From an uncultured Bacteroides sp. (GTDB lineage Bacteria; Bacteroidota; Bacteroidia; Bacteroidales; Bacteroidaceae), in the NCBI RefSeq assembly GCF_910586915.1, contig NZ_CAJULN010000039.1:1-24216 (forward strand): a stretch of 24,216 nucleotides of DNA. The letters are read 5' to 3'. Numbering within the stretch: the stretch's first letter is position 1; each line of letters starts with the position of its first letter. This document shows positions 7,939 to 15,247 of the stretch, piece after piece. The notes under the pieces are model-generated. The model did no database searches, was not told where the DNA came from, and saw only the letters and a list, made by a program, of their open reading frames with translations. The position numbers and the translations under genes are program-made.

Positions 7939-9060
7939 TTAATCGTTCAGCATCATAGGCATCAACAACATCAACAGGTCTTCATTCTCCTCCTGTTCGA
8001 CAGGGATGATAACTCCGGCACGTGAGGGATCTGCCAATTCAATCATTACTTCATCAGCCGAGATGTTATTCAGGATGTCAATCAGAAAAGTAGACTTGAA
8101 ACCAATGCTCATCGGAGCACCTGCATACTGACATACCTGTGTCTCTTCAGCAGAAGTGGAGAAGTCAATGTCCTGAGCAGAAATCACAATCTGATTTTCC
8201 TGCATACGGAGTTTTATCAAACTGCTGGCTTGTGACGAGAAGATAGACACGCGGCGCAAAGCACCTATCAACAGCTGGCGGTCTACGGTCAACTTGTGAG
8301 GATTATTTTGAGGAATCACCGAGTTGTAATTCGGATAACGTCCTTCGATAAGACGGCATACCATGCGGTATTGCTCAAGCATAAATACGGCATTGCGTTC
8401 GTCGAACTCAATAACAACAGTTCCCTGTTCTTTCGGTAAAAGGTTCTTCAATAGCGTAGCCGGTTTTTTCGGAAGGATGAAAGCCGCACGTTCATTGCCT
8501 TTGGCTGCAAACGTCTTGCTACGCACCAATTTATGGCCATCTGAAGCCACCATTGTGATATCTTCTGTAGTAATATCGAAATAAATACCGTTCATCACAG
8601 GACGAAGTTCGTCATCGGCAGTGGCAAATACCGAGCGGTTGATACCACTCAACAACACTTCCGCTTCCATTTCCACACGGACTGCACTGTCTCCTAATGT
8701 AGCTGATTGAGGGAATTCATCCGCATTCTGCCCTACCAGACTGTATTTTCCGTTTTGGTACTGCACTGTGATTTCATAATTCTCCGGATTGATATCGAAT
8801 GTCAACGGTTGTTCCGGTATTTCTTTCAATGCATCAAGCAATGTTTTCGCTACTACTGCAAAACGACCGTTCGTGTCGCTATTCACTTCGACAGTAGTTA
8901 CCATCGTTGTTTCACTGTCGGACACAGTCACAGACAATGTTCCATCTTCCAGTTCAAAGAGGAAACAATCGAGAATAGGCAGCGCATTTTTTGAATTAAT
9001 CACACGGCTGATAGCCTGTAAATGGCTGGAAAGAGCAGTACTTGAAACGATAAATTTCAT
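7939..9060 (-). CDS. dnaN: DNA polymerase III beta subunit (sliding clamp)
   Basis: 373 aa, the usual clamp length, with three consecutive clamp domains of about 120 residues. Diagnostic stretches are SRVINSKNALPILDCFLFEL near the N-terminus, VRVEMEAEVLLSGINRSVFATADDELRPVMNGIYF at the second domain, and the C-terminal LLMLLMPMMLND, which matches the conserved clamp end. The clamp tethers polymerase III and repair enzymes to DNA. It is the first gene of the leftward operon and has its own promoter at 9099-9130. Confidence 0.97.
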   Translation of the reverse strand: MKFIVSSTALSSHLQAISRVINSKNALPILDCFLFELEDGTLSVTVSDSETTMVTTVEVNSDTNGRFAVVAKTLLDALKEIPEQPLTFDINPENYEITVQYQNGKYSLVGQNADEFPQSATLGDSAVRVEMEAEVLLSGINRSVFATADDELRPVMNGIYFDITTEDITMVASDGHKLVRSKTFAAKGNERAAFILPKKPATLLKNLLPKEQGTVVIEFDERNAVFMLEQYRMVCRLIEGRYPNYNSVIPQNNPHKLTVDRQLLIGALRRVSIFSSQASSLIKLRMQENQIVISAQDIDFSTSAEETQVCQYAGAPMSIGFKSTFLIDILNNISADEVMIELADPSRAGVIIPVEQEENEDLLMLLMPMMLND

Positions 9061-9098
9061 ATATTTTCGTGTATTTAAGTTTTAAATGTTCTATCGCA

Positions 9099-9130
9099 CA
9101 AAGTTACGAAAAAAGATTTGTGCCGCCCAA
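9099..9130 (-). promoter_or_regulatory. Promoter of the dnaN operon
   Basis: The minus-strand -7 box TAACTTTG (complement of 9099-9106) matches TAnnTTTG exactly. A TTG core for the -33 box (complement of 9128-9130) lies 21 bp upstream. The start site would lie about 30 bp before the dnaN ATG. Confidence 0.65.
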
Positions 9131-9181
9131 CAAAACAAAAGAAAAAACAGTATTTGTATGAGGGATATCCCTAAAAAATCG

Positions 9182-9189
9182 TACCTTCG
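9182..9189 (+). promoter_or_regulatory. Possible -7 box for the DUF3127 gene
   Basis: TACCTTCG is one mismatch from TAnnTTTG and lies 24 bp before the ATG. The nearest TTTG upstream (9153-9156) is 25 bp away, too far for the normal spacing, so only the -7 element is supported. Confidence 0.35.
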
Positions 9190-9212
9190 CCGCAGAATTT
9201 AAATTAATTGCA

Positions 9213-9587
9213 ATGGAATTTACAGGAAAAATCATCGCTATACTTCCCCCGAGGGGCGGAGTTTCAAAGACCAGTGGTAACGAATGGAAGTCACAGGAGT
9301 TCGTAATCGAAAACCACGACCAATATCCGCGCAAAATGTGTTTCGACGTATTTGGTGCGGACAAAATCGAACAGTTCAATATTCAGATGGGAGAAGAGTT
9401 GACAGTATCATTCGACATTGATGCCCGCCAGTGGCAAGACCGTTGGTTCAACAGTATCCGTGCATGGAAAATTGAACGTGTCAGTGCAGGTGCTCCAATG
9501 ACTCCAGGTGCCCCCGTTCCGCCGCCGGCTCCATCAGCTATGCCTGATTTCACTCAGGGCGATGTCAAAGATGACCTGCCATTCTAA
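9213..9587 (+). CDS. DUF3127 protein, OB-fold-like with an SSB-type C-terminal tail
   Basis: 124 aa. Residues 1-90 (MEFTGKIIAILPPRGG to FNSIRAWKIERV) match DUF3127, a small Bacteroidetes family with an SSB-like beta-barrel pattern. Residues 91-115 are a flexible Pro/Ala/Gly linker (GAPVPPPAPSAMPDF). The end, DVKDDLPF, is acidic and finishes in LPF, much like the DDDIPF tip by which bacterial SSB recruits partner proteins. The gene diverges from dnaN. A role in binding single-stranded DNA or in the replication/repair network is inferred; the family has no proven function that I know of. A strong terminator follows at 9614. Confidence 0.8.
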   Translation: MEFTGKIIAILPPRGGVSKTSGNEWKSQEFVIENHDQYPRKMCFDVFGADKIEQFNIQMGEELTVSFDIDARQWQDRWFNSIRAWKIERVSAGAPMTPGAPVPPPAPSAMPDFTQGDVKDDLPF

Positions 9588-9613
9588 GCTGAAAACATTC
9601 TGCTTTACCATAC

Positions 9614-9652
9614 AAAAACTCCCGGTAAGAATTATTCTTGTCGGGAGTTTTT
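9614..9652 (+). terminator. Intrinsic terminator after the DUF3127 gene
   Basis: An 11-bp perfect stem, AAAAACTCCCG with CGGGAGTTTTT, is extended inward past a GT/GT internal loop by AAGAAT with ATTCTT. The 3' arm ends in TTTTT and the 5' arm starts with AAAAA, so the structure can also serve minus-strand transcription arriving from the gene ending at 9860. Confidence 0.85.
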
Positions 9653-9685
9653 GATATGATAATCTAAATATCCAAATACTTTTTA

Positions 9686-9854
9686 AATGATTATCCGCTA
9701 TCTTCCCTATCTACCAAAACAATACGTTTACAACTTAATAATCAGCTTATTACAGCACATATATGCGCTGTATGCAGGACATATATGCGGTGAAAGCAGG
9801 ACATATAGCTCCTGCAAATCGGTCCTATATAGAGGGGAATAGCAGATAATCATT
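9686..9854. repeat. Compact element: 22-bp-unit array between inverted repeats
   Basis: The outer arms AATGATTATC[C/T]GCTAT (9686-9702 with about 9838-9854, one internal mismatch) are inverted. Between them are 22-bp units. The units at 9757-9778 and 9779-9800 match at 18 of 22 positions, beginning ACATATATGCG and ending GCAGG. The unit at 9801-9822 begins ACATATA and ends CGG. The unit at 9823-9844 carries CCTATATAG, roughly the inverse of the others. The left part holds a further dyad TAATAA-TCAGC-TTATTA. There is no coding potential. The right arm ends 5 bp from the stop of the next gene. A non-autonomous mobile element or a protein-binding array are both possible. Confidence 0.75.
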
Positions 9855-9859
9855 ACTTT

Positions 9860-11434
9860 TTATTTCGGCTTATATTGCAACACAAAATCAGAAGAGACTA
9901 TTCCATCAGCACCCGTAAATTGAGCGAAAAGTATAAAATCACGGAAAAATGCAGCGTTGCGCAGAAAAAAGTCCGGTACGAAACTGACTTGTTTTTCTGC
10001 CTGACGAAACAAGCGATCGAAATCCGCCATCAACATAAAGTGATAAGAATCGGATAAATTCTCTATTCCTGCTCTGTAAGTTATCGTTTGCTCAATCACT
10101 TCGCCCTTTTCCAACTGACGTATATAACAAGACAAACTATCTTCGTCAAGAGCCAACAACAGACGTCCGCGATAAAATGCAGCATACAGATGGGGTGTAG
10201 GCCTCACAAAACCTGTTAAATGCGCAAACAATGTCGTCTGAGGCAAGCGATAGATTGGAAAGACCTTATCATCGAGTTGATAAGAAGTTATACGGGAAGC
10301 TACTCCCCTTTCTTCGGCAGGAATAGTAGCAACAAGTGAGCGCAACATCCGTTCCGCCTCTCTCACATCCAGCACAGACAAGCTCAGAACTACTGCCGCA
10401 TCCTGCAACGTGTCTTCCCGTTGAAATAAACACAACACTAAATCACGTCCGGTATTTTCCATCAAATAACGTGATAATTTACGGTCTCTCTCCTGCATTT
10501 CAACAATACGTCCTGCGCTTGCAGTTTCTTGCATACTCCCCAAAGAAAGCAAGGATACCCAGTCCGTGATACTTTGTTTGCTAAAATAGAAAGCGGTAGA
10601 GGGTAATATTTCACCTGGAAAACCATCTACGGATTCCTGATGATAAAACAGATTTATAAAGTTAGAACAAGTATCCGCATTGCGAGTGATTCCGGTAAAA
10701 TAGACAAAATCGTCTTTCATCTTCATATCAAACTCCGTCCATCCCATCATACCCTCCACACGGGTATATACGGTGGCTACAGCCATACTTTTCTTAGGAG
10801 TACGCACAGCCGCAAAAGCGGGAACATCAGCCAACGAACCGCCTTTCTTATAGATATCAATAACATCTTCCACCAATTTCTTCTGAAAACTCAGTGCCAT
10901 AAAATCGGATGTCAGATAACACGAAAGGAAATCGCCGTCGGACATGGGATAAATCATTATTTCCTCTCCTTTATAAGAAAATTTCTTCGGCGGATAGAGC
11001 GATGAGACATATTTTTGAATGAATTTATCAATCAATTCTTTGTCCCCTATTCCCAAGCGGCAATAAAGTACCTGATTGCGTTCATTATCCGGTTCGTGGA
11101 AGCTAATCAGCATTTGATTCATTTGCCGGCTCAGCCCATGAGGGCTATCTTCCGCAAGGGTGTAAAGAGCCTGTTTCAGATAAGAAAAAAGTTTGGATAT
11201 GTGCAAATATTGATGATTCTTACTGCAAGTCAAACCATCTATCTCACTAACAAATCCAAGAACATCATCGGTAGCAACTACAGCAGAAGCGGTGGCAGGA
11301 ACCAACTTGTAAAGATTAAAATCTTTTCGCCCTTCGACCGCTGACAATTTGAAAAAAGAGTATAAAGCGAAACCTGCGCACAAAAGTACAACAGAAGAAG
11401 TGACCACTATTTTCACCATCGTACGAAGTTTCAT
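9860..11434 (-). CDS. Conserved membrane-anchored hypothetical protein (DUF3352-like)
   Basis: 524 aa. Residues 8-30 form a hydrophobic segment (VKIVVTSSVVLLCAGFALYSFF) that reads as a signal anchor, leaving nearly the whole protein outside the cytoplasm. The rest is a mixed alpha/beta protein with no catalytic motif I recognise; its general look (PATASAVVATDDVLGF, CYLTSDFMALSFQKKLVEDVI, PAFAAVRTP) recalls DUF3352-type proteins of Bacteroidetes. It has its own promoter (11461-11492) and no operon partner in the same transcript, since the repeat element and a terminator follow. The function is unknown. Confidence 0.7.
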   Translation of the reverse strand: MKLRTMVKIVVTSSVVLLCAGFALYSFFKLSAVEGRKDFNLYKLVPATASAVVATDDVLGFVSEIDGLTCSKNHQYLHISKLFSYLKQALYTLAEDSPHGLSRQMNQMLISFHEPDNERNQVLYCRLGIGDKELIDKFIQKYVSSLYPPKKFSYKGEEIMIYPMSDGDFLSCYLTSDFMALSFQKKLVEDVIDIYKKGGSLADVPAFAAVRTPKKSMAVATVYTRVEGMMGWTEFDMKMKDDFVYFTGITRNADTCSNFINLFYHQESVDGFPGEILPSTAFYFSKQSITDWVSLLSLGSMQETASAGRIVEMQERDRKLSRYLMENTGRDLVLCLFQREDTLQDAAVVLSLSVLDVREAERMLRSLVATIPAEERGVASRITSYQLDDKVFPIYRLPQTTLFAHLTGFVRPTPHLYAAFYRGRLLLALDEDSLSCYIRQLEKGEVIEQTITYRAGIENLSDSYHFMLMADFDRLFRQAEKQVSFVPDFFLRNAAFFRDFILFAQFTGADGIVSSDFVLQYKPK

Positions 11435-11460
11435 AATATTCGCTGTTTATCGGTTAAATG

Positions 11461-11492
11461 CAAAAGTAACAAATTCTACAAATAAAGCCAAA
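11461..11492 (-). promoter_or_regulatory. Promoter of the DUF3352-like gene
   Basis: The minus-strand -7 box TACTTTTG (complement of 11461-11468) matches TAnnTTTG exactly. A TTTG -33 box (complement of 11489-11492) lies 20 bp upstream. The start site is about 20 bp before the ATG. The gene upstream (11518-12276) therefore need not be co-transcribed with it. Confidence 0.7.
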
Positions 11493-11517
11493 TTTTCACT
11501 AAATATTTTACCGGCAA

Positions 11518-12276
11518 TCAAAGACGGATTTCCAATCCATCGAAGGCCAAATGAATATTATCCGGGAGCTCTTGTTCAACTCCGGCATGGAGCCCCATAT
11601 CATGACTCATATGTATAAAATATGTATTCTTTGCCTGAATACGCCGCGCAACTGCCAATGCTTCCTCCAAACTCTGATGTGTGGGATGCGAAGCGATGCG
11701 TAGTGCATTCACTACTAAAACATCTATCCCCACCAATTGTTCGTAAGAACTTTCAGGCATAGTCAGCATATCAGTGATATAACCGAGTTTTCCGATACGA
11801 TATCCCAAAATCGGCAACTTCCCGTGCATCACACGTATAGGAAGCACCTCGGTCCGGTTAATAGTAAAACTACTCCCCGCCACAATCTCTTGCAAGGGAA
11901 TATTCGGCACACCGGGATAGGTGTGCTCTACAAAACAATAAGGCATTCGCAAACGCAACGCCTTCGCCACATATTCTTCGGCATAAATCGGAACAGAACC
12001 GAAACGGCAAAAGGGACGCAAATCATCCAATCCACCTACATGATCGTAGTGTTCGTGCGTTATAAGCACACCATCTATCCGCTCATAAGGGAGGTGCAAA
12101 ACCTGCTCTCGGAAATCAGGGCCACAATCTATCAGTATCCGCGCATCATCCGTCTCCACGATAGCGGAAGCCCGCAACCGACTATCTTTCGGATCGGCAG
12201 AAGTACAAACTGCACACGTACAACCAATCTGAGGCACTCCTGTCGATGTTCCGCTTCCTAAAATTGTTACTTTCAT
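11518..12276 (-). CDS. MBL-fold metallo-hydrolase, PhnP-like
   Basis: 252 aa. It begins MKVTILGSGTSTGVPQIGC, the opening strand and Gly-rich turn of the metallo-beta-lactamase fold. The metal motif THEHYDHVGGLDDLRPF gives His73, His75, Asp77 and His78. Further ligands are expected in RVMHGKLP, GYITDM and HMSHD. The cysteines Cys19, Cys21 and Cys24 (GCTCAVC) match the extra structural zinc site seen in PhnP-type cyclic phosphodiesterases. A phosphodiesterase activity is likely and the substrate unknown. It is the last gene of the TDH-DUF4348-murB transcript, 8 bp after murB. Confidence 0.8.
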   Translation of the reverse strand: MKVTILGSGTSTGVPQIGCTCAVCTSADPKDSRLRASAIVETDDARILIDCGPDFREQVLHLPYERIDGVLITHEHYDHVGGLDDLRPFCRFGSVPIYAEEYVAKALRLRMPYCFVEHTYPGVPNIPLQEIVAGSSFTINRTEVLPIRVMHGKLPILGYRIGKLGYITDMLTMPESSYEQLVGIDVLVVNALRIASHPTHQSLEEALAVARRIQAKNTYFIHMSHDMGLHAGVEQELPDNIHLAFDGLEIRL

Positions 12277-12284
12277 TTCTCTTG

Positions 12285-13277
12285 TTACACAAAATTTACT
12301 TCAGGATGAATGTCTATGCCAAACTTATCGTACACTGAAGCTCTCACCGCATCCGAAAGTGCAATAATGTCACTTCCTTTTGCCCCTCCCCGATTTACAA
12401 GGACAAGCGCCTGTTTATCGTGCACTGCTGCAGGTCCTAAAGATTTTCCTTTCCACCCACATTGGTCTATCATCCAGCCTGCAGGAATTTTCACCTGACC
12501 GTCTGCCAATTCGTAATAGGGTATCTGCGGATGATTCTCTTGCAACTCCAGTAGTTTTTCTTTAGGAACGATAGGATTCATAAAGAAACTACCTGCATTT
12601 CCTGTTACTTTCGGATCGGGCAGTTTGCTTTCGCGAATATCAATGATTACCTTCCGAACTACCGGCAACGTCAGTACAGGATATTTTTCAAGTTCCTGGC
12701 GGATAGTTCCATAGTCCAATATATAACGTTCTTCCTTGCTGAGCCGAAAACGTACATAAGTGACAAAGACCGACTTATTCTCCGGACGTTTAAAGATGCT
12801 GTCACGATAGGCATATCCACATTCTTCCATAGTGTAAACACGCTGGTCGCCATGAATGTTCACAGTCTCCACAGCAGTAATTAGGTCTTTTACTTCAACA
12901 CCGTAGGCGCCAATATTCTGCACAGCACTCGCTCCCACTTCACCGGGAATCAAAGAAAGATTTTCGGCTCCATACCACCCGTGCGCCACACAGTAGGCCA
13001 CGAAATCATCCCATACAACGCCTGCTCCCACCCGTACAGATACAGTATGTTCATCTTCTTCCGTCACTTCTATTCCTTTGATGCACGAATGAAGCACCAG
13101 TCCGTCATAATCTTTGGTAAACAACAAATTGCTTCCGCCACCTATATGCAAAAAAGGTGTCGTAACGGCACCTTGCGCAATCAGTCGTTGCAATTCTTCC
13201 ACCGAAGCATATTCCAAAAAACGGGCAGCACTAACATCAATACCGAATGTATTGTAAGACAAAAGAGAGTACATCAT
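12285..13277 (-). CDS. murB: UDP-N-acetylenolpyruvoylglucosamine reductase
   Basis: 330 aa, a type I (E. coli-like) MurB. It makes UDP-MurNAc for peptidoglycan in the cytoplasm using FAD and NADPH. The FAD-binding loop is IGGGSN (45-50). Catalytic residues are Arg158 in AYRDSIFK, Ser230 in GNAGSFFMNP (proton donor) and Glu326 in HPEVNF, matching the E. coli triad. The Tyr-containing loop and split substrate domain typical of type I are present. The first two codons are both Met; either could start. Gaps are 33 bp after DUF4348 and 8 bp before the hydrolase. Confidence 0.95.
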   Translation of the reverse strand: MMYSLLSYNTFGIDVSAARFLEYASVEELQRLIAQGAVTTPFLHIGGGSNLLFTKDYDGLVLHSCIKGIEVTEEDEHTVSVRVGAGVVWDDFVAYCVAHGWYGAENLSLIPGEVGASAVQNIGAYGVEVKDLITAVETVNIHGDQRVYTMEECGYAYRDSIFKRPENKSVFVTYVRFRLSKEERYILDYGTIRQELEKYPVLTLPVVRKVIIDIRESKLPDPKVTGNAGSFFMNPIVPKEKLLELQENHPQIPYYELADGQVKIPAGWMIDQCGWKGKSLGPAAVHDKQALVLVNRGGAKGSDIIALSDAVRASVYDKFGIDIHPEVNFV

Positions 13278-13310
13278 CTATACTATTTAAGGGGTTATAT
13301 CTTTTAAGAG

Positions 13311-14159
13311 TTATATACTTGTATCTTCAAACTTATACAATTTCCATTCTCCTGCTTTCCGACGAAAATAAAGGATGTTGGAAAAACCGTTCCCAATACC
13401 TTTCAAAGCCAGGATTTTCGTTGTGGAATTGTCGCCATTCCGTTGACCATAGTTAATATTGGAAAGGCGTTCGGAGGGCAACTCGGGCTTGAAGGCAAAC
13501 CACTGGTTGATGTCAAGACTCGTTTCGAGAATAGAAAAATCATCGTCCGGATCGCTGGTAACAAAAACAAGCGGCTGGCTGACACGCTGACTTTGAAAAA
13601 GACTGTCGGTAACAAAACGACCGAAGAACTCGACAAAATTCTCGTCGTCACTCTGCTCAATAGACCGCCTATTAATAGCTTCCAGTATCCACGCACCATT
13701 AATACGCTCAAAATAATACCGCTTCATCATCCGGGTCTTAACAAATATCCATTCCACCTGTACAGATGTAAGCGATGTATCTCCTACTAAATCCATATCT
13801 TCCTCTTTATCAAACAAGAGCGTATAATAATGTTGTTTGGTAAACAAGTTATCGTGCTTCCAATGCTGTTCGTCGATATTCAACTTTTCATCCACATTGT
13901 AATAAGGTAATGGAAATTTAACACGCTGGCGCTGCAAGGTTTCATCGGAAGCAAAATTATAGATAAAATCGTCGAAAGATTCGTCTGCCTGTATAGGCAG
14001 CGGATCTTCCGGCAATTTATCTTCAGGGATAGAATCGGTTTGACACCTGATTGAATCCACTTCGTGAGTAACAGATGCGAAGGGGTCAATTTTATTTTGC
14101 TTGTTACTACAAGCCCCCAGCAGGCTGAGTAATATGACCCCTGCAATTAGTTTTTTCAT
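13311..14159 (-). CDS. DUF4348 family lipoprotein
   Basis: 282 aa. The start MKKLIAGVILLSLLGACSNK is a lipoprotein signal with lipobox LGAC and lipidated Cys17. The mature protein contains an internal duplication: FDDFIYNFASDETLQRQRVKFPLPY and FVEFFGRFVTDSLFQSQRVSQPLVF share spacing and residues, each followed by a beta-rich stretch. This fits DUF4348, a Bacteroides family without a known function. Translation is coupled to TDH by a one-base TAATG overlap, and murB follows, so it may have an envelope role, but this is only context. Confidence 0.8.
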   Translation of the reverse strand: MKKLIAGVILLSLLGACSNKQNKIDPFASVTHEVDSIRCQTDSIPEDKLPEDPLPIQADESFDDFIYNFASDETLQRQRVKFPLPYYNVDEKLNIDEQHWKHDNLFTKQHYYTLLFDKEEDMDLVGDTSLTSVQVEWIFVKTRMMKRYYFERINGAWILEAINRRSIEQSDDENFVEFFGRFVTDSLFQSQRVSQPLVFVTSDPDDDFSILETSLDINQWFAFKPELPSERLSNINYGQRNGDNSTTKILALKGIGNGFSNILYFRRKAGEWKLYKFEDTSI

Positions 14160-15112
14160 TACTTCAATTTTTCCCGTAACTTTTCAAGCATATCTACTGT
14201 CATGCTTTCCAAATTGTAGGCCGGCTTCCACCCCCACTCTTCGCGAGCACAAGTGTCATCCAAGCTATCGGGCCAACTATCAGCAATGCGCTGTTTCAAA
14301 GGGTCAACATCATAAACCATCTCGAACTGCGGCACGTACTTCTTGATTGCCTGATAAATCTCCTCCGGATCGAAACTCATAGAGGCTACATTGAAAGCAT
14401 TACGATGTATCAGTTTCGCAGGATCAGCTTCCATCAGCATAATGGCTGCATTCAACGCGTCTGGCATATACATCATATCCATCAAAGTACCTTGTTTGAT
14501 AGGACACACGAACTTCTCTCCCTTCACTGCCGAATAATAAATATCGACAGCATAGTCGGTAGTTCCGCCACCCGGAGGTGTCACATTTGAAATAATGCCC
14601 GGAAAACGGACAGCACGAGTATCCACACCATATTTGTTAAAATAATAATCGCTTAACAACTCAGTGGTTACTTTAGTGACTCCATACATAGTACGAGGAC
14701 GCTGAATAGTATCCTGCGGCGTTTGTGTATGCGGTGTTGACGCACCGAAAGAGCCGATAGAACTGGGAGTAAAGACAGCGCATCCGTGTTCACGCGCCAC
14801 TTCCAGAACATTCCATAATCCATCGATACCGATTTTCCAAGCCAACTTAGGCTTCGACTCCGCCACAACCGACAACAGTGCGGCAAGATTGTAAATCGTA
14901 TCAATCTGATACTCTTTTACCACAGAAGCAATTGCTTCTGCATCCGTTACATCGGCAATAGCTGATGGCCCGGACTCTTTCAATTCTCCTTTAGGTTCTG
15001 CACCCGGGATGTAACCAGCTACCACATTCGCATTTCCGTAACGTTTACGTAGCTCCATCGTTAGTTCGGAGCCTATCTGTCCAGTGGCTCCAATAATCAA
15101 AATGTGTTTCAT
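14159..15112 (-). CDS. SDR-type L-threonine 3-dehydrogenase
   Basis: 317 aa extended short-chain dehydrogenase/epimerase fold. The NAD site is GATGQIG (about 8-14), and the catalytic elements are the Ser of TPSSIGSFG and YGVTK (Tyr and Lys). The conserved PRTMYGVTK, RFPGIIS and GGTTDYAVDIYY stretches are those of the SDR-type threonine dehydrogenases rather than of sugar epimerases. It oxidises threonine to 2-amino-3-ketobutyrate. The divergent neighbour is kbl, which uses that product, so the assignment is well supported by context. An alternative annotation as a generic NAD-dependent epimerase is common. Confidence 0.85.
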   Translation of the reverse strand: MKHILIIGATGQIGSELTMELRKRYGNANVVAGYIPGAEPKGELKESGPSAIADVTDAEAIASVVKEYQIDTIYNLAALLSVVAESKPKLAWKIGIDGLWNVLEVAREHGCAVFTPSSIGSFGASTPHTQTPQDTIQRPRTMYGVTKVTTELLSDYYFNKYGVDTRAVRFPGIISNVTPPGGGTTDYAVDIYYSAVKGEKFVCPIKQGTLMDMMYMPDALNAAIMLMEADPAKLIHRNAFNVASMSFDPEEIYQAIKKYVPQFEMVYDVDPLKQRIADSWPDSLDDTCAREEWGWKPAYNLESMTVDMLEKLREKLK

Positions 15113-15150
15113 TTTTTCTTCGTACTTAAATTATTAAGTTAAATAGCGCA

Positions 15151-15158
15151 CAAAGTAA
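15151..15158 (-). promoter_or_regulatory. Possible -7 box for the TDH operon
   Basis: The minus-strand TTACTTTG is one mismatch from TAnnTTTG and lies about 40 bp before the TDH start. The nearest CAAA (15182-15185) gives a 23-bp spacing, longer than usual, so support is limited. Confidence 0.35.
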
Positions 15159-15191
15159 GCACTTTTTTTTTAGATTTTAATCAAAAATGCA

Positions 15192-15221
15192 TTGTTATTC
15201 CAAGAAAAATGATGTCCTTTG
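15192..15221 (+). promoter_or_regulatory. Possible kbl promoter; decides the kbl start
   Basis: TTG at 15192-15194 is followed after 19 bp by GTCCTTTG (15214-15221), which keeps the TTTG half of the -7 box but has GT where TA is expected. If used, transcription starts near 15228, downstream of the ATG at 15209 but upstream of the ATG at 15248. Confidence 0.45.
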
Positions 15222-15247
15222 TAATCGAACTTAATTACTCAAACACT

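Noticed and set aside
9757..9844. CRISPR-like array
   Set aside because: The 22-bp units abut without unique spacers, diverge from each other, and no cas genes are near.
15209..15247. N-terminal extension of kbl by 13 codons
   Set aside because: The family begins at MYGK, and the probable promoter -7 element overlaps this extension.
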